A stretch of DNA of 64,000 nt from Rhodanobacter sp. DHB23 (lineage in GTDB: Bacteria; Pseudomonadota; Gammaproteobacteria; Xanthomonadales; Rhodanobacteraceae). Where the stretch lies: positions 1 to 64,000 of the forward strand of contig NZ_JACYXK010000017.1 in NCBI RefSeq assembly GCF_014842975.1, given 5' to 3'. Made by a program: the position numbers and the translations under genes. Below the pieces are notes generated by a model. The model saw only the letters and a list, made by a program, of their open reading frames with translations. It ran no database searches and was not told the origin of the DNA. This document shows positions 37,872 to 47,129 of the stretch, in pieces. Within the stretch, counting starts at the first letter, position 1. Each line of letters opens with the position of its first letter.

Positions 37872-39106
37872 ACCGACCGCGTCGCCACCACCGGCGGCAC
37901 GCGCGCGGCACGCAATGCCGGCGACAGCACGGCGAGCTGGCCGAGCAGCAGCATCAGCGCCGCGCCATATGGCAGGTAGGTCCACGGCAGGCGCGCCAGC
38001 TCGTAGTGGTGCATCAGCCACAGGTTGATCGCGTAGGCCAGCGCCATGCCGAGCAGGATCCCGCCGCCCACCACCAGCAGGTTCTCCAGTTGCACGTCGC
38101 GCAGGATGTTGCCGCGGCGCGCGCCCAGCGCGCGGCGGATGCCGATCTGCCGCGTGCGTTGCTGCACCCAGTAGCTGGTCAGGCCCATGATGCCGACCAC
38201 GGTGACCAGCAGCACGATCAGGCTGACGCCGGACAGCAGCCACACCGCGGCCTTCGGCTGCGCCATCTGGCGTTCGCGCATGTCGCCGTACATCTCGTAG
38301 GCGGGGTCGATGCCCTGGATCATCTCGGGACCGAGTTCGCGCTTGAGCGTGGCCTTGGCCGCCTTGAGCACGCCGTCCACCTCCGCGGCCGAGCGCGCCC
38401 GCAGCGCGAATATCGGCATCGGCCAGTTCGTGGGTATGCTCGGGAACAGCATGCTGTAGTCGATGTCCTCGCGGTCGTCCTGGCCGAACTTGTTGCGCAT
38501 CAGGTGCTCGACCACGCCGACCACGGTGCGCCGTCCCGCGTCCGCGGCATCGCCCAGGCGCAGCACATGGCCCAGCGCGTCGCCACCGGGGAACAGCCGC
38601 TCCGCCAGTGCGCGCGTGATGATCGCCGGCCCGTTCTCGTCGAGGCCCATGCCCTTGTACGACACGCCTTCCTCGGCGGCGCTGAAGTCGCGCCCCGCCA
38701 CCAGCTTCAGGCCCAGCGTGTCGCGCAGATGGGTGCCGATGTAGACCGCGGTATCGGCCTTGGCCGGGTGGGCGCCTTCGCCGTACACGCCGCCGTTCAT
38801 CTGCGCCACGGTCTCCATCGGGAAGGAGCCGGCCACGCTGACCGAGCCCACTCCGGGAATGGCGCGCAGTTCCGCCGCGACCTGGTCGAGTCGGCTGGTC
38901 GGCCAGGGCTGGCCGCGCGGCGCGATGTTCCACGCCACGATCAGGCGATCCGGGTTCCCCACGCCGTCCGGGGACACGATGGGCACCAGTTTCTGCTGCA
39001 GCAGGAACAGCGCGTTGCACGCGATGGCGCAGGCCAGCGCCACCTGCAGCAGCACCAGCAGCGGCATCATGCGATGGCGGAACAGCGGCTTGATGATGTG
39101 TCGCAT
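37868..39106 (-). CDS. MacB/FtsX-type ABC permease, B subunit of pair 2 (divergent)
   Basis: The 412-residue product opens MRHIIKPLFRHRMMP, unlike the HPILSALRRHK-type start of the other B subunits. It is otherwise complete: TM1 with ACAIACNALFLL, a long periplasmic domain, the coupling segment QQRTRQIGIRRALGARRGNI, and the VPPVVATRSV end. With A2 it forms the most divergent pair of the array. The stop codon is supplied by REP copy 8. It follows A2 by 10 bp. Confidence 0.9.
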   Translation of the reverse strand: MRHIIKPLFRHRMMPLLVLLQVALACAIACNALFLLQQKLVPIVSPDGVGNPDRLIVAWNIAPRGQPWPTSRLDQVAAELRAIPGVGSVSVAGSFPMETVAQMNGGVYGEGAHPAKADTAVYIGTHLRDTLGLKLVAGRDFSAAEEGVSYKGMGLDENGPAIITRALAERLFPGGDALGHVLRLGDAADAGRRTVVGVVEHLMRNKFGQDDREDIDYSMLFPSIPTNWPMPIFALRARSAAEVDGVLKAAKATLKRELGPEMIQGIDPAYEMYGDMRERQMAQPKAAVWLLSGVSLIVLLVTVVGIMGLTSYWVQQRTRQIGIRRALGARRGNILRDVQLENLLVVGGGILLGMALAYAINLWLMHHYELARLPWTYLPYGAALMLLLGQLAVLSPALRAARVPPVVATRSV

Positions 39107-39116
39107 GGCGGTTCCC

Positions 39117-40436
39117 TTACGCGATCTTGATCTGCAACGCCGGCGGCTGCCGGCACACGCGCCATGCCGGCAGGATGCCGACCAGCAGGCCCACGCCCAC
39201 CGAGAGCGCGAACAGGATGACGAACACGCCCGGGCTGAAACGCGCGGCCTCCGCGTAGCTCACCGGCTGCATGCGCACGATCCACAGCCCCAGCCAGGTC
39301 AGCGGCAGCGCCAGCGCGCCGCCGATCAGGCCCAGCAGCCCGGTCTCGACCAGGTGCTGCACGAACACGTCGCGCCTGGAGGCGCCCAGCGCGCGGCGGA
39401 TCGCCACGTCGCCCTGCCGGCGCAGGAAGCGCGCGGCCAGCAGGCCCGCCACGTTGACCAGGCACAGCAGCAGGAAGGCGCCCGCCAGCATCAGGTTGAG
39501 GTGCACGTCGTCCGGCACCACGCGGTTCAGCGTCATCCACGCCTGCGTGCCGTACAGCTTCGCCTGCGGCGGATAGGCGAAGCGGCCGGCATCGTGCTGG
39601 GCATCCGCGTAACCGGCAAGGAAGCGGCCGTAGTCGGCCAGCTGCGACGGCGTGTCCAGCCGCACCCAGGTCTCCATCCAGCGGCACTGCGCCACCGCCG
39701 CCGACTGGAAGCTGACCACCGGCGCCCCCTTGCCGCATTCGCCCGCGATGAGCGGCCCCACGCCCGCGTCCAGCGCGGCCTGCGCCGGCACGAAGAAGTT
39801 CTCCTCCTGCCCCATCACGCTGCCGGCGTTCTCGGCCAGGTTGAAGATCTGCACGCGCGGCTTCCATTCGCCGGACACGCCGATCACGCGGAAGCTGCGC
39901 TGCCCCAGCATGACGCTGCGGCCGACGGCGTCCTCGGTGCCGAACAGCTTCTGCGCCACGTGCGTGTCGATCACCAGCACCGGCGCATTCGCGGCCAGTT
40001 CGGCCTCGGTCCACGGCCGCCCGTAGCGCAGCGGCACGCCCAGGGCCTGCACCGCCAGCCCGTAGGCCATCAGGCCATAGGCCTGCTCGGATTTCCTGCC
40101 GTCCATGTCGCCCAGCAGCGTGAGGCTCTGCGCCACCGCCACCTGCTGCACGGCGCGATGCGCGTCCACCAGGACCCTGGCGTCGACCAGCTTGAGCAGA
40201 CTGTCGGGCTGCTTGTAGTCGGGGTTATCCTTGTCCACTTCCTCGCGCGCGTCCATCGTCGCCACGTAGAGGTACGGGCTGACGCCGGGCAACGGCGCGC
40301 CGGACAGCGCGCGGAAGATGGTCATCGCCGTCATGCACGCGGCGATGCCGATGGCCATGGTCAGCACCAGCAGCAGCACCATCGGCACGTTCTGCCGGCA
40401 GCGGCGCAGGGCCAGGCGCAGGTAGTAGTCGAACAT
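39117..40436 (-). CDS. MacB/FtsX-type ABC permease, A subunit of pair 2 (divergent)
   Basis: The 439-residue product begins MFDYYLRLALRRCRQN. Its coupling segment is FLRRQGDVAIRRALGA, with GDVAI where other A subunits have GEIGV or GELSV, and the C-terminal PALQIKIA is also atypical. The cysteine pair is kept (C234, C251). GGAG lies before the ATG at the usual distance. This pair may use the same ATPase less tightly, or a different one. Confidence 0.9.
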   Translation of the reverse strand: MFDYYLRLALRRCRQNVPMVLLLVLTMAIGIAACMTAMTIFRALSGAPLPGVSPYLYVATMDAREEVDKDNPDYKQPDSLLKLVDARVLVDAHRAVQQVAVAQSLTLLGDMDGRKSEQAYGLMAYGLAVQALGVPLRYGRPWTEAELAANAPVLVIDTHVAQKLFGTEDAVGRSVMLGQRSFRVIGVSGEWKPRVQIFNLAENAGSVMGQEENFFVPAQAALDAGVGPLIAGECGKGAPVVSFQSAAVAQCRWMETWVRLDTPSQLADYGRFLAGYADAQHDAGRFAYPPQAKLYGTQAWMTLNRVVPDDVHLNLMLAGAFLLLCLVNVAGLLAARFLRRQGDVAIRRALGASRRDVFVQHLVETGLLGLIGGALALPLTWLGLWIVRMQPVSYAEAARFSPGVFVILFALSVGVGLLVGILPAWRVCRQPPALQIKIA

Positions 40437-40460
40437 CCATCACTCCTTCATTTCGTTTCC

Positions 40461-40538
40461 GCAGGAGCGCACCTTGCGCGCGAATGCCTTGATGCCGGAT
40501 CAAAGCCAAGGGCATTCGCGCACGGGGTGCGCTCCTAC
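40461..40538. repeat. REP-like palindrome, copy 9 (between pair 3 and pair 2)
   Basis: The left arm is partly decayed (GCAGGAGCGCACCTTGCGCG) while the right arm is GGGGTGCGCTCCTAC. The TAG at 40537-40535 on the minus strand is the stop codon of permease B3. Confidence 0.88.
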
Positions 40539-41773
40539 ACCGTCCGCGTCGCCACCACCGGCGGCACGCGCGACGCGCGCAGCGCAGGACCGAGCACGGC
40601 GCACTGCCCCAGCGACCACAGCACGACGGCGCCCGAGGCCAGCCACGCCAGCGGCATGTGCGCCAGCTCGTAACGCCGCATCAGCCACAGGTTCAACCCG
40701 ACCGCGCCGAGCGAGCCGACCGCGATACCCATCGTGACGATCAGCAGGTTCTCGAACTGGAAGTAGCGCAGGATGTCGCGCCGCGTGGCGCCGATGGCGC
40801 GGCGGATGCCGATCTGCCGCGTGCGCTGCTGCACCCAGAAGCTGGACAGGCCCACCACGCCCAGTGCGGTCAGCGCCAGCAGGCAGCCGGTGACCACCAG
40901 CAGGACCCAGACCATGGCGCGGTCGCCGTGGTAGTAGTCCGCGATGGTATCGGCGTAGATCTCCGCCTTCACCATGCGCGCGGGGTCGATGCGGGTGAGC
41001 ACGCCGGGCAGGTCGCGCGCGACCGCGCCGCGCATGTCCGGCCTCACGTTCAGTACGTACACGCCACCGACCAGCCTGGTCGACGGCAAGATCATGTTGC
41101 GGTCCGCGCCCTGGTATTTGGTGATGCGCGGATTGAGCAGATGGCCGGTCACCCCCACCACCTGCACGGGCTCCTTGCCGTCGCTGTCCAGCCAGAAGGT
41201 TTTCCCCAGCGGGTTCTCGCCGGGCCAGAGCGCCTCGGCCAGCGTGTGCGTGACGATGGCGGCCGTTGGCGGCGGCGCCTTGCTGTCCGGACTGCCAAAG
41301 AGGCCAGGGGTGTAGGGCACATAGTCCTGCGGCAGGAAATCGCGCCCCGCCGACAGCTTGATGCCCAGCGTATGCAGCAGGCCGGGCGTTCCCGCGTACT
41401 CGACCACGTTGTCGATTTCGCTTTTCTTGTCGCCGGGGCGGCGCCATGCTCCCACGCTCATGTAGTTGCGACTCAACGGCAGCGTGTTGGCCATCGCCAC
41501 CGACTCGACGCCGGGCATGCCGCGCAGGGCGGCCAGGTCGGCATCGATATCGGCGCCCATCCTGGTGTCCTGCCCAAGGTCGAGGCCGGTGGTGCGCGCC
41601 CACACCAGTTCATGGTCGGCCACACCGGTGACCACGCGCATGGCCGCCACGCGGTCGCCGATCAGGAACAGCGCATTGGTGACGATGGCGCAGGTCAGCG
41701 CGATCTCCAGCGCCACCAGTACGACGGTGGTCTTGTGGTGCTTCAGGGCGGAAACGATGGGATGCATGCTCAC
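40535..41773 (-). CDS. MacB/FtsX-type ABC permease, B subunit of pair 3
   Basis: The 412-residue product starts MSMHPIVSALKHHKT and has the coupling segment QQRTRQIGIRRAIGATRRDI. It ends VPPVVATRTV, one residue off the common tail. The periplasmic domain carries a Lys/Asp-rich region near 115-135 (PGDKKSEIDN) not seen in other B subunits. It lies only 4 bp after A3, the tightest non-overlapping pair. Its stop is inside REP copy 9. Confidence 0.9.
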   Translation of the reverse strand: MSMHPIVSALKHHKTTVVLVALEIALTCAIVTNALFLIGDRVAAMRVVTGVADHELVWARTTGLDLGQDTRMGADIDADLAALRGMPGVESVAMANTLPLSRNYMSVGAWRRPGDKKSEIDNVVEYAGTPGLLHTLGIKLSAGRDFLPQDYVPYTPGLFGSPDSKAPPPTAAIVTHTLAEALWPGENPLGKTFWLDSDGKEPVQVVGVTGHLLNPRITKYQGADRNMILPSTRLVGGVYVLNVRPDMRGAVARDLPGVLTRIDPARMVKAEIYADTIADYYHGDRAMVWVLLVVTGCLLALTALGVVGLSSFWVQQRTRQIGIRRAIGATRRDILRYFQFENLLIVTMGIAVGSLGAVGLNLWLMRRYELAHMPLAWLASGAVVLWSLGQCAVLGPALRASRVPPVVATRTV

Positions 41774-41777
41774 GTCC

Positions 41778-43082
41778 TCATTGTGTCTTCAGCAGGCGGG
41801 CCGGCACGATGCGGCAGGCCCGCCATGCCGGGAACAAGGCCGCCAGCAAGGCGGCGCACACGGCCAGCACGAAGGTGGCGGCGAGCATGGCCCCGTCCAT
41901 GTGCGCAAACGCCGCATATTCCACCGGCTGCTGGCGCACGACCCACAAGCCGAAGGCCGCCAGCAGCAGCCCCACGGCGCCACCCGCCAGGCCGACCAGC
42001 GCAGCCTCCACCAGCAACTGCGCGAACACCGCGCGTTTCGAGGCGCCCATGGCGCGGCGCACGGAGAGCTCGCCGCCGCGGCGCAGGAACTTCACCAGCA
42101 GCATCGCCACCGTGTTGACCAGGCACACCAGCAGGAAACCCAGCGCCAGAAGGGTCTGCAGCTGCACGCTGCCCGGCACCACGTGGTTGTAGTCCAGCCA
42201 TTGCATCACGTCGCGCAACCGTACGTTCGGCGGTCGCGCAAAACGGCCCAGCGCCTTCTGCTGTTCCGAGTAGCCGGCGAGAAAGTCGCGATAGGAGGCG
42301 ACTCGCGCCGGCGTGTCCAGTTGCACCCAGAACTGCACCCAGGCGCACCCGTTGGCCTTCGTCATGTCGCCGTCCGTCGGGAAATCCCCCCAGCACATCA
42401 TGCTGCCCTGGGTGCCCTGCTTCAGCTCCATGGCCGTCTCGAACGGCAGGAATACCTGTTCCGGCTTGGCGTAGCTGCCCATCGAGAGATCGTAGAAATG
42501 CGGTGCCGGGTTCCAGTCGTCGAGCACGCCGACGACGCGGAAGTCGTACTTGCCCAACCGCAGCAACTGGCCCACCGCATGCGGCGTGCCGTAGAGCTTG
42601 TCGGCCAGCTCGCGCGCGATCACCGCCACGCGCGCATGCTTGTCGTCGTCGCTGGCCGCCCAGCCGCCGCCATCGGCGAACGGCACGTCGAACATCGGAA
42701 AGAAATCCGCCGTGGCGTAACGGGCATCCGCAATGAAGGCGTGCGTCGCCCCCTGTGGCGGCACCACCGTCACCCGGCCGGCCGACATCGCCGCCTGGCG
42801 CACGCCCTTGCGCGCATGCAGCAGGCTCATCGCATCGAGCCACGTCAACTGGTCCGGCGGATCGCTGGCCTTGCTGTAGCCCTCCATGCCCTGTGGATCG
42901 ACCTGCGGATAGAACAGCTGCCCGCTGCGCCCCGGGATCGGGTCGGCCGTCATCACGTGCAGCACCGTGATCATCGTCATGCTGGCGCCGATGCCCAGCG
43001 CGATGGCCAGCACCATCAGCGTGGTGAGCACCTTGTTGCGCCCGAGACTGCGCCAGGCCAGGTCGAGGTAGTAGCCGAACAT
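41778..43082 (-). CDS. MacB/FtsX-type ABC permease, A subunit of pair 3
   Basis: The 434-residue product begins MFGYYLDLAWRSLGRNK. It has the coupling segment FLRRGGELSVRRAMGA and the conserved post-domain stretch QQKALGRFARPPNVRLRD before TM2. The cysteine pair is C230 and C246. The C-terminus VPARLLKTQ lacks the PALQLK form of its neighbours. AAGGAG precedes the start. Confidence 0.9.
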   Translation of the reverse strand: MFGYYLDLAWRSLGRNKVLTTLMVLAIALGIGASMTMITVLHVMTADPIPGRSGQLFYPQVDPQGMEGYSKASDPPDQLTWLDAMSLLHARKGVRQAAMSAGRVTVVPPQGATHAFIADARYATADFFPMFDVPFADGGGWAASDDDKHARVAVIARELADKLYGTPHAVGQLLRLGKYDFRVVGVLDDWNPAPHFYDLSMGSYAKPEQVFLPFETAMELKQGTQGSMMCWGDFPTDGDMTKANGCAWVQFWVQLDTPARVASYRDFLAGYSEQQKALGRFARPPNVRLRDVMQWLDYNHVVPGSVQLQTLLALGFLLVCLVNTVAMLLVKFLRRGGELSVRRAMGASKRAVFAQLLVEAALVGLAGGAVGLLLAAFGLWVVRQQPVEYAAFAHMDGAMLAATFVLAVCAALLAALFPAWRACRIVPARLLKTQ

Positions 43083-43104
43083 CCGTCACTCCTTCGTTGA
43101 GCTC

Positions 43105-43226
43105 TCTCCTCTCACGCTTGCTGGAGAGGGGTCGGGGGAGGGGGCTTGGCCAGCGCGCAATGTCACGCCCCGCCCTGCCCTCTCCCGCCCTTCAAGCACC
43201 CTCTCCCGCAGGCGGGAGAGGGGAAA
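43105..43226. repeat. CTCTCCC/GGGAGAG repeat between pairs 4 and 3
   Basis: CTCTCACGCTTGCTGGAGAGGG opens the element and CCTCTCCCGCAGGCGGGAGAG closes it, with GGGGGAGGGGGC and GCCCTCTCCCGCCC complementary parts between. It fills the gap between B4 and A3. Confidence 0.8.
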
Positions 43227-43229
43227 ACT

Positions 43230-44462
43230 TCACACGCTGCGCGTCGCCACCACCGGCGGCACCGCCGCCGCGCGCAGCGCGGGCGACAGCACCGAAAGCT
43301 GGCCCAGCGCCCACAACGCCAGCGCGCCGATCGGCAGGTACCACAGCGGCAGGCGCGGCAATTCGTAGTGCGTCATCAGCAAAAGGTTCAGCACCACCGC
43401 CAGCACCACGCCAAGCACGACGCCGGCGGTGACGATCAGGAAGTTCTCGGTCTGGAAGTAGTGAAGGATGTCGCCGCGCGTCGCCCCTATCGCACGGCGG
43501 ATGCCGATGCTGCGCGTGCGCTGCTGCACCCAGAAGTTCGCCAGCCCGGCGATGCCCAGCGCGGTGACGAACAGCAGGCCCAGCGCGGAGGCGATCAGCA
43601 GGCCGATCATGGTGGTGTCACGCTGGAAATAGGCGCGGCGGATCTGCGTGTAGGTCTGCATCTGCCCGGGGGCGATGATGCGGTTGGGGCTGGCCTGGAG
43701 CAACGCGGCCTCGGCGGCCTTGAGCACGCGCTGGCGGTCCTGCGGGGCGCTGCGCAGCACATAGGTGACGCCGGAGCCGTCGGGGCGCTGCGGCCAGATC
43801 AGGCTGTCGCCGTCGACGCCCGGCTTGCGCAAGGCCGGCCGCAGCAGGGTATCCACGATGCCGACGACGCGGATGAAGTGGTCGCCGTCGTACATGCTCT
43901 GCCCCAGCGCCGGCCGCCCCGGATACATTTTCTGCGCCAATGCGCGCGTGATGATCGCCACCGCGGGCTTGCCCTTGCCCACGTACTCGTCCGGCAGGAA
44001 GTCGCGCCCCGCCACGAGCTGCAGGCCCAACGTGGCGATCAAACCCGGCGTACCGTCGTACGAGGCGGGTTGCACGCAACCGCTGCCGTCGATCGAATTG
44101 AGCTGCATCGCCCGGTCCAGCGCCTGCTTGCTGGGGCAGATGCCGCTGGACGACTCGCTCTGGTTCAGCGGCAACGAATAACTGACCGCCACGGCGGAAC
44201 GCACCCCGGGAATCGCGCGCAGGGCCGCCAGGTCGGCCGTCTGCCGCGCCTGCATGTTTTCGCCTTTTTCGATGCCACTGCTGGAGATCGCCGACAGCTC
44301 GTTCTCGGCGATGCCGGTGGGCACGCTGATGCGCTGCACGCGCTTGGCCACCATGAAGGCCACGTTGCAGACGATGGCGCAGGTGAAGGCCACCTGCAGG
44401 GTCAGCAGGATGGCGGTGAGCTTGTGGTGACGCAGGGTGGAAAGGATCGGTCGGATTTGCAT
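43230..44462 (-). CDS. MacB/FtsX-type ABC permease, B subunit of pair 4
   Basis: The 410-residue product starts MQIRPILSTLRHHK at 44462; the longer frame upstream overlaps A4 in another frame and is not coding. The coupling segment is QQRTRSIGIRRAIGA. The periplasmic domain has two extra cysteines (GICPSK near 110 and GCVQ near 130) not found in other B subunits. It lies 62 bp after A4, with a partial REP between. Confidence 0.9.
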   Translation of the reverse strand: MQIRPILSTLRHHKLTAILLTLQVAFTCAIVCNVAFMVAKRVQRISVPTGIAENELSAISSSGIEKGENMQARQTADLAALRAIPGVRSAVAVSYSLPLNQSESSSGICPSKQALDRAMQLNSIDGSGCVQPASYDGTPGLIATLGLQLVAGRDFLPDEYVGKGKPAVAIITRALAQKMYPGRPALGQSMYDGDHFIRVVGIVDTLLRPALRKPGVDGDSLIWPQRPDGSGVTYVLRSAPQDRQRVLKAAEAALLQASPNRIIAPGQMQTYTQIRRAYFQRDTTMIGLLIASALGLLFVTALGIAGLANFWVQQRTRSIGIRRAIGATRGDILHYFQTENFLIVTAGVVLGVVLAVVLNLLLMTHYELPRLPLWYLPIGALALWALGQLSVLSPALRAAAVPPVVATRSV

Positions 44463-44501
44463 GATCGTGTTTTCTCCGGGACGGGAGCCGGCGACGCCGG
44501 C

Positions 44502-44528
44502 TCCATCGCGCGCAGGGCGCGCTACTAC
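44502..44528. repeat. Partial REP-like element at the A4 stop
   Basis: CCATCGCGCGCAGGGCGCGC followed by TACTAC matches only the right arm of the REP family. It still provides the TAG stop codon of A4 at 44527-44525. Confidence 0.65.
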
Positions 44529-45835
44529 ATGGTTTTCAACTGCAGCGCGGGCGCCACCCGGCAGGCGCGCCACGACGGCAGCAGGCCGGCCAGAACGCTG
44601 GCGACGACGGCCAGCGCCAGCGTGCCCAGCAGCATCGGCACGTCCATCTGCGCCAGCCTGGCGTAGTCGTCCGGGCGCTGGCGGATGCTCCACAGGCCGA
44701 GTTGCGCGATGGCCAGGCCCAGCACGCCGCCGGCCACGCCGATCAGCGCCGACTCGATGCCGAGTTGGACGAAGATGTCACGCCGCCTGGCGCCCAGCGC
44801 GCGGCGCACGCTGATCTCGCCGCCACGGCGCAGGAACTTGGCCAGCAGCAGCGCCACGATGTTGAGCATGCACACGAACAGGAAGCCCAGCGCCAGCCAC
44901 AATTGCAGGTCCACGTCGTTGGGCACCAGGTTCTCGTGCGCCAGCCAGCCCATCAAGCCGTACAGCTTCGCGTTCGTCGGCGGGCGCTGGAAACGGCCCA
45001 GCGCCTTCTGCTGCGCGGAGTAGTCGACCAGGTATTGCCGATACGCCGCGACTTGTGCCGGCGTATCCAGCTGCACCCAGAACTGCAGCCAGCTCATGTT
45101 CGCGCTGGTCAGCGACATCGAATCGCCCTTGCCCCAGCCGGACTGGTTGCCGCTGACCTGAAACTTCTGGCTCACCGCCACCGACAACGGCAGGAAGAAC
45201 AGGTCGGCGTCGCTGTATTGGGTGCCGGTCTGGTCGGCATAGAACAAGGGCTTCGGCGCCCAATCCGCCGTCACGCCGATCACGCGGAAATCGTGCTCGC
45301 CCAGGTGCACCGTCTGGCCGACCGCATTGCCTGCGCCGAACAGCTTGCGCGCCAACGCGTCGCTCAGCACCACCACCTGCGCGTCGGCCGCGTCGGCCGC
45401 CGCGCTCCAGCCGCCGCCGCGCTCGAACGGAACGCCGAACAGCGCGAAGAAATCCGCCGTGGCATAGCGTCCCGCCACGTAGAACGGCCGCAGTCCTGCC
45501 CGCTCCGGCCGCAGCAGCAGCGAACCGCCCGCCATCGCCGCCTGCCGCACGCCGCGCCGCGCCGCGAGCAGCGCCATCGCATCGGGCCAGGTCAGGTCGG
45601 CGGTGGGGTCGGGGCCGTCGCCGCGCCGCTTGTGATCCAGTGGCAGCGGATCGAGGTGCGGCGTGTACAACTGCGCGCTGCGCCCCGGCATCGGGTCGTC
45701 CGTCATCACGTGCAGCACCGTCAGCATGGTCATCGACGCGCCGATGCCCAGGCCGATCGCCAGCACCATCAGGCCGGTGAGGACCGGCGTGCGCCTGAGG
45801 CTGCGCCGTGCCAGGTCGAGGTAATAAGTGAACAT
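44525..45835 (-). CDS. MacB/FtsX-type ABC permease, A subunit of pair 4, lacking the cysteine pair
   Basis: The 436-residue product begins MFTYYLDLARRSLRR and has the coupling segment FLRRGGEISVRRALGA. At the positions of the otherwise conserved periplasmic cysteines it has Gly (SGWGKG near 233) and Met (NMSW near 247), while the following Trp residues are kept. This is the only A subunit of the ten without the pair. The start at 45835 follows GGAG; the longer frame belongs to the gap after the hydrolase gene. Confidence 0.9.
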   Translation of the reverse strand: MFTYYLDLARRSLRRTPVLTGLMVLAIGLGIGASMTMLTVLHVMTDDPMPGRSAQLYTPHLDPLPLDHKRRGDGPDPTADLTWPDAMALLAARRGVRQAAMAGGSLLLRPERAGLRPFYVAGRYATADFFALFGVPFERGGGWSAAADAADAQVVVLSDALARKLFGAGNAVGQTVHLGEHDFRVIGVTADWAPKPLFYADQTGTQYSDADLFFLPLSVAVSQKFQVSGNQSGWGKGDSMSLTSANMSWLQFWVQLDTPAQVAAYRQYLVDYSAQQKALGRFQRPPTNAKLYGLMGWLAHENLVPNDVDLQLWLALGFLFVCMLNIVALLLAKFLRRGGEISVRRALGARRRDIFVQLGIESALIGVAGGVLGLAIAQLGLWSIRQRPDDYARLAQMDVPMLLGTLALAVVASVLAGLLPSWRACRVAPALQLKTM

Positions 45836-45914
45836 CGCATCTCCATGTGTGTATGTACCACGGCCATCCCACGCAGCCGGCCGCGATGCCAGGGCATCAC
45901 GGCCGCCCCCCGGA

Positions 45915-47075
45915 TCAGTGGTCGCGCACCGTCTCGGCCGGCGCCGCGTCGCCCGCCTTCTGCGCATACGGCAGCACGTCGTCCACCAGGTGGATCAGGA
46001 AGCGACCAGGCTGCTCCAGCATGATCATGTGCGCCGAATCGGCGAACACCACCAGCCGCTTGGACGGCGCCTGCAGCTTGTCGAACCACTGCTCGGCCAA
46101 CGTGTGCGACGTGGTGTTGTCATGCGCGCCGACGAACATCACCACGGGGCAACCGAACCGGGTGGTGCGGTCGAAATCTACCGACAGCAGCGGCTTGAGC
46201 AGGTGCTTCAGCGAGAAGACGCTGCCTTTGCCGATGGCGCTGACGTCGCTTGCGCTGTAGTCGGGCGACAGGTCCCAGGTATCCGCCGCGAACTGGTAGT
46301 CCTGGCGCCCCCAGGCGAGGCCGCCGTAGTACATCTCCCATTTGTCGCGCACGCTGATCTGGTCGAGCGTGATGCCCTTCAGCCCCGGATAGGGCGCGAT
46401 CGCTTCCAGCTCGCGCACGGCGGCGGCATTGCCGTGCGCCTTGGCTTCGCGCATGGCGAAGGCGTAACCGTCCTCTTCGTTGCGGCGCATGTTCACGACC
46501 TGGCCCACACTGATATAGGCGTAGAACCAGTCCGGGTGGCGCTGCGTCAGTTCCACGCCCAGCACGCTGCCCCAGGAGTGCCCCATCACGAAGATCTTCT
46601 GCCTGTGGAAGCGCTGGCGCAGGTAGTCCACGACCTGGGCCGCATCGTCGGTCATGCCCTCGATGCTCATGCCCGGCGCCATCAGCGCTTCGGTATTGGC
46701 GGCATAGGTCTTGCCTGCGCCGCGCTGGTCCCACTCGACCACGGTGAAGTAGTCCTGCCACGGCGACTCGAACGTCCAGGCCTGCGGCATGTCCGGCGAT
46801 GCCGGGCCGCCGTGCAGCACCAGCAGGATGGGGTTGCGGAGATCGCGGCCGCGTATCGTCAGCCACTGGTCGATACCGTTGATGCGTACCTTGATCTGCT
46901 CCTGGATGCCGTTCTGCGAAACGATCTTCTGGTTGGCGGCGATGACGCCGGTGACCTGGGCTCGCGTCATCCAATGCGCGGCATCCTGTTCCGCCGCGGT
47001 GGCACCCGCGACACCTGCCGTCACGAGCGTGGCCGCAGCCAACAGGGCACCGACTGCCCGCCGAATCTTCTTCAT
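45915..47075 (-). CDS. Secreted alpha/beta-hydrolase, proline-iminopeptidase-like (S33 type)
   Basis: This 386-residue protein has a signal peptide (about residues 1-28, ending ATA-AEQ) and an alpha/beta-hydrolase fold. HGGP (89-92) forms the oxyanion hole and WDQRGAG follows, both typical of prolyl aminopeptidases. The nucleophile is S167 (GHSWGS), with D319 (GAHD) and H349 (DSAH) completing the triad. It should act in the periplasm on peptides or small esters or amides. It is the only non-permease gene inside the array, lying between B5 and A4 on the same strand. Its place suggests processing or detoxifying a transported substrate, but no direct evidence shows that. Confidence 0.88.
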   Translation of the reverse strand: MKKIRRAVGALLAAATLVTAGVAGATAAEQDAAHWMTRAQVTGVIAANQKIVSQNGIQEQIKVRINGIDQWLTIRGRDLRNPILLVLHGGPASPDMPQAWTFESPWQDYFTVVEWDQRGAGKTYAANTEALMAPGMSIEGMTDDAAQVVDYLRQRFHRQKIFVMGHSWGSVLGVELTQRHPDWFYAYISVGQVVNMRRNEEDGYAFAMREAKAHGNAAAVRELEAIAPYPGLKGITLDQISVRDKWEMYYGGLAWGRQDYQFAADTWDLSPDYSASDVSAIGKGSVFSLKHLLKPLLSVDFDRTTRFGCPVVMFVGAHDNTTSHTLAEQWFDKLQAPSKRLVVFADSAHMIMLEQPGRFLIHLVDDVLPYAQKAGDAAPAETVRDH

Positions 47076-47129
47076 GCATCACTCCATCAAGGTCAACGAT
47101 TGGTGGCGGGTTCCCCCGCCCATGGAAAA

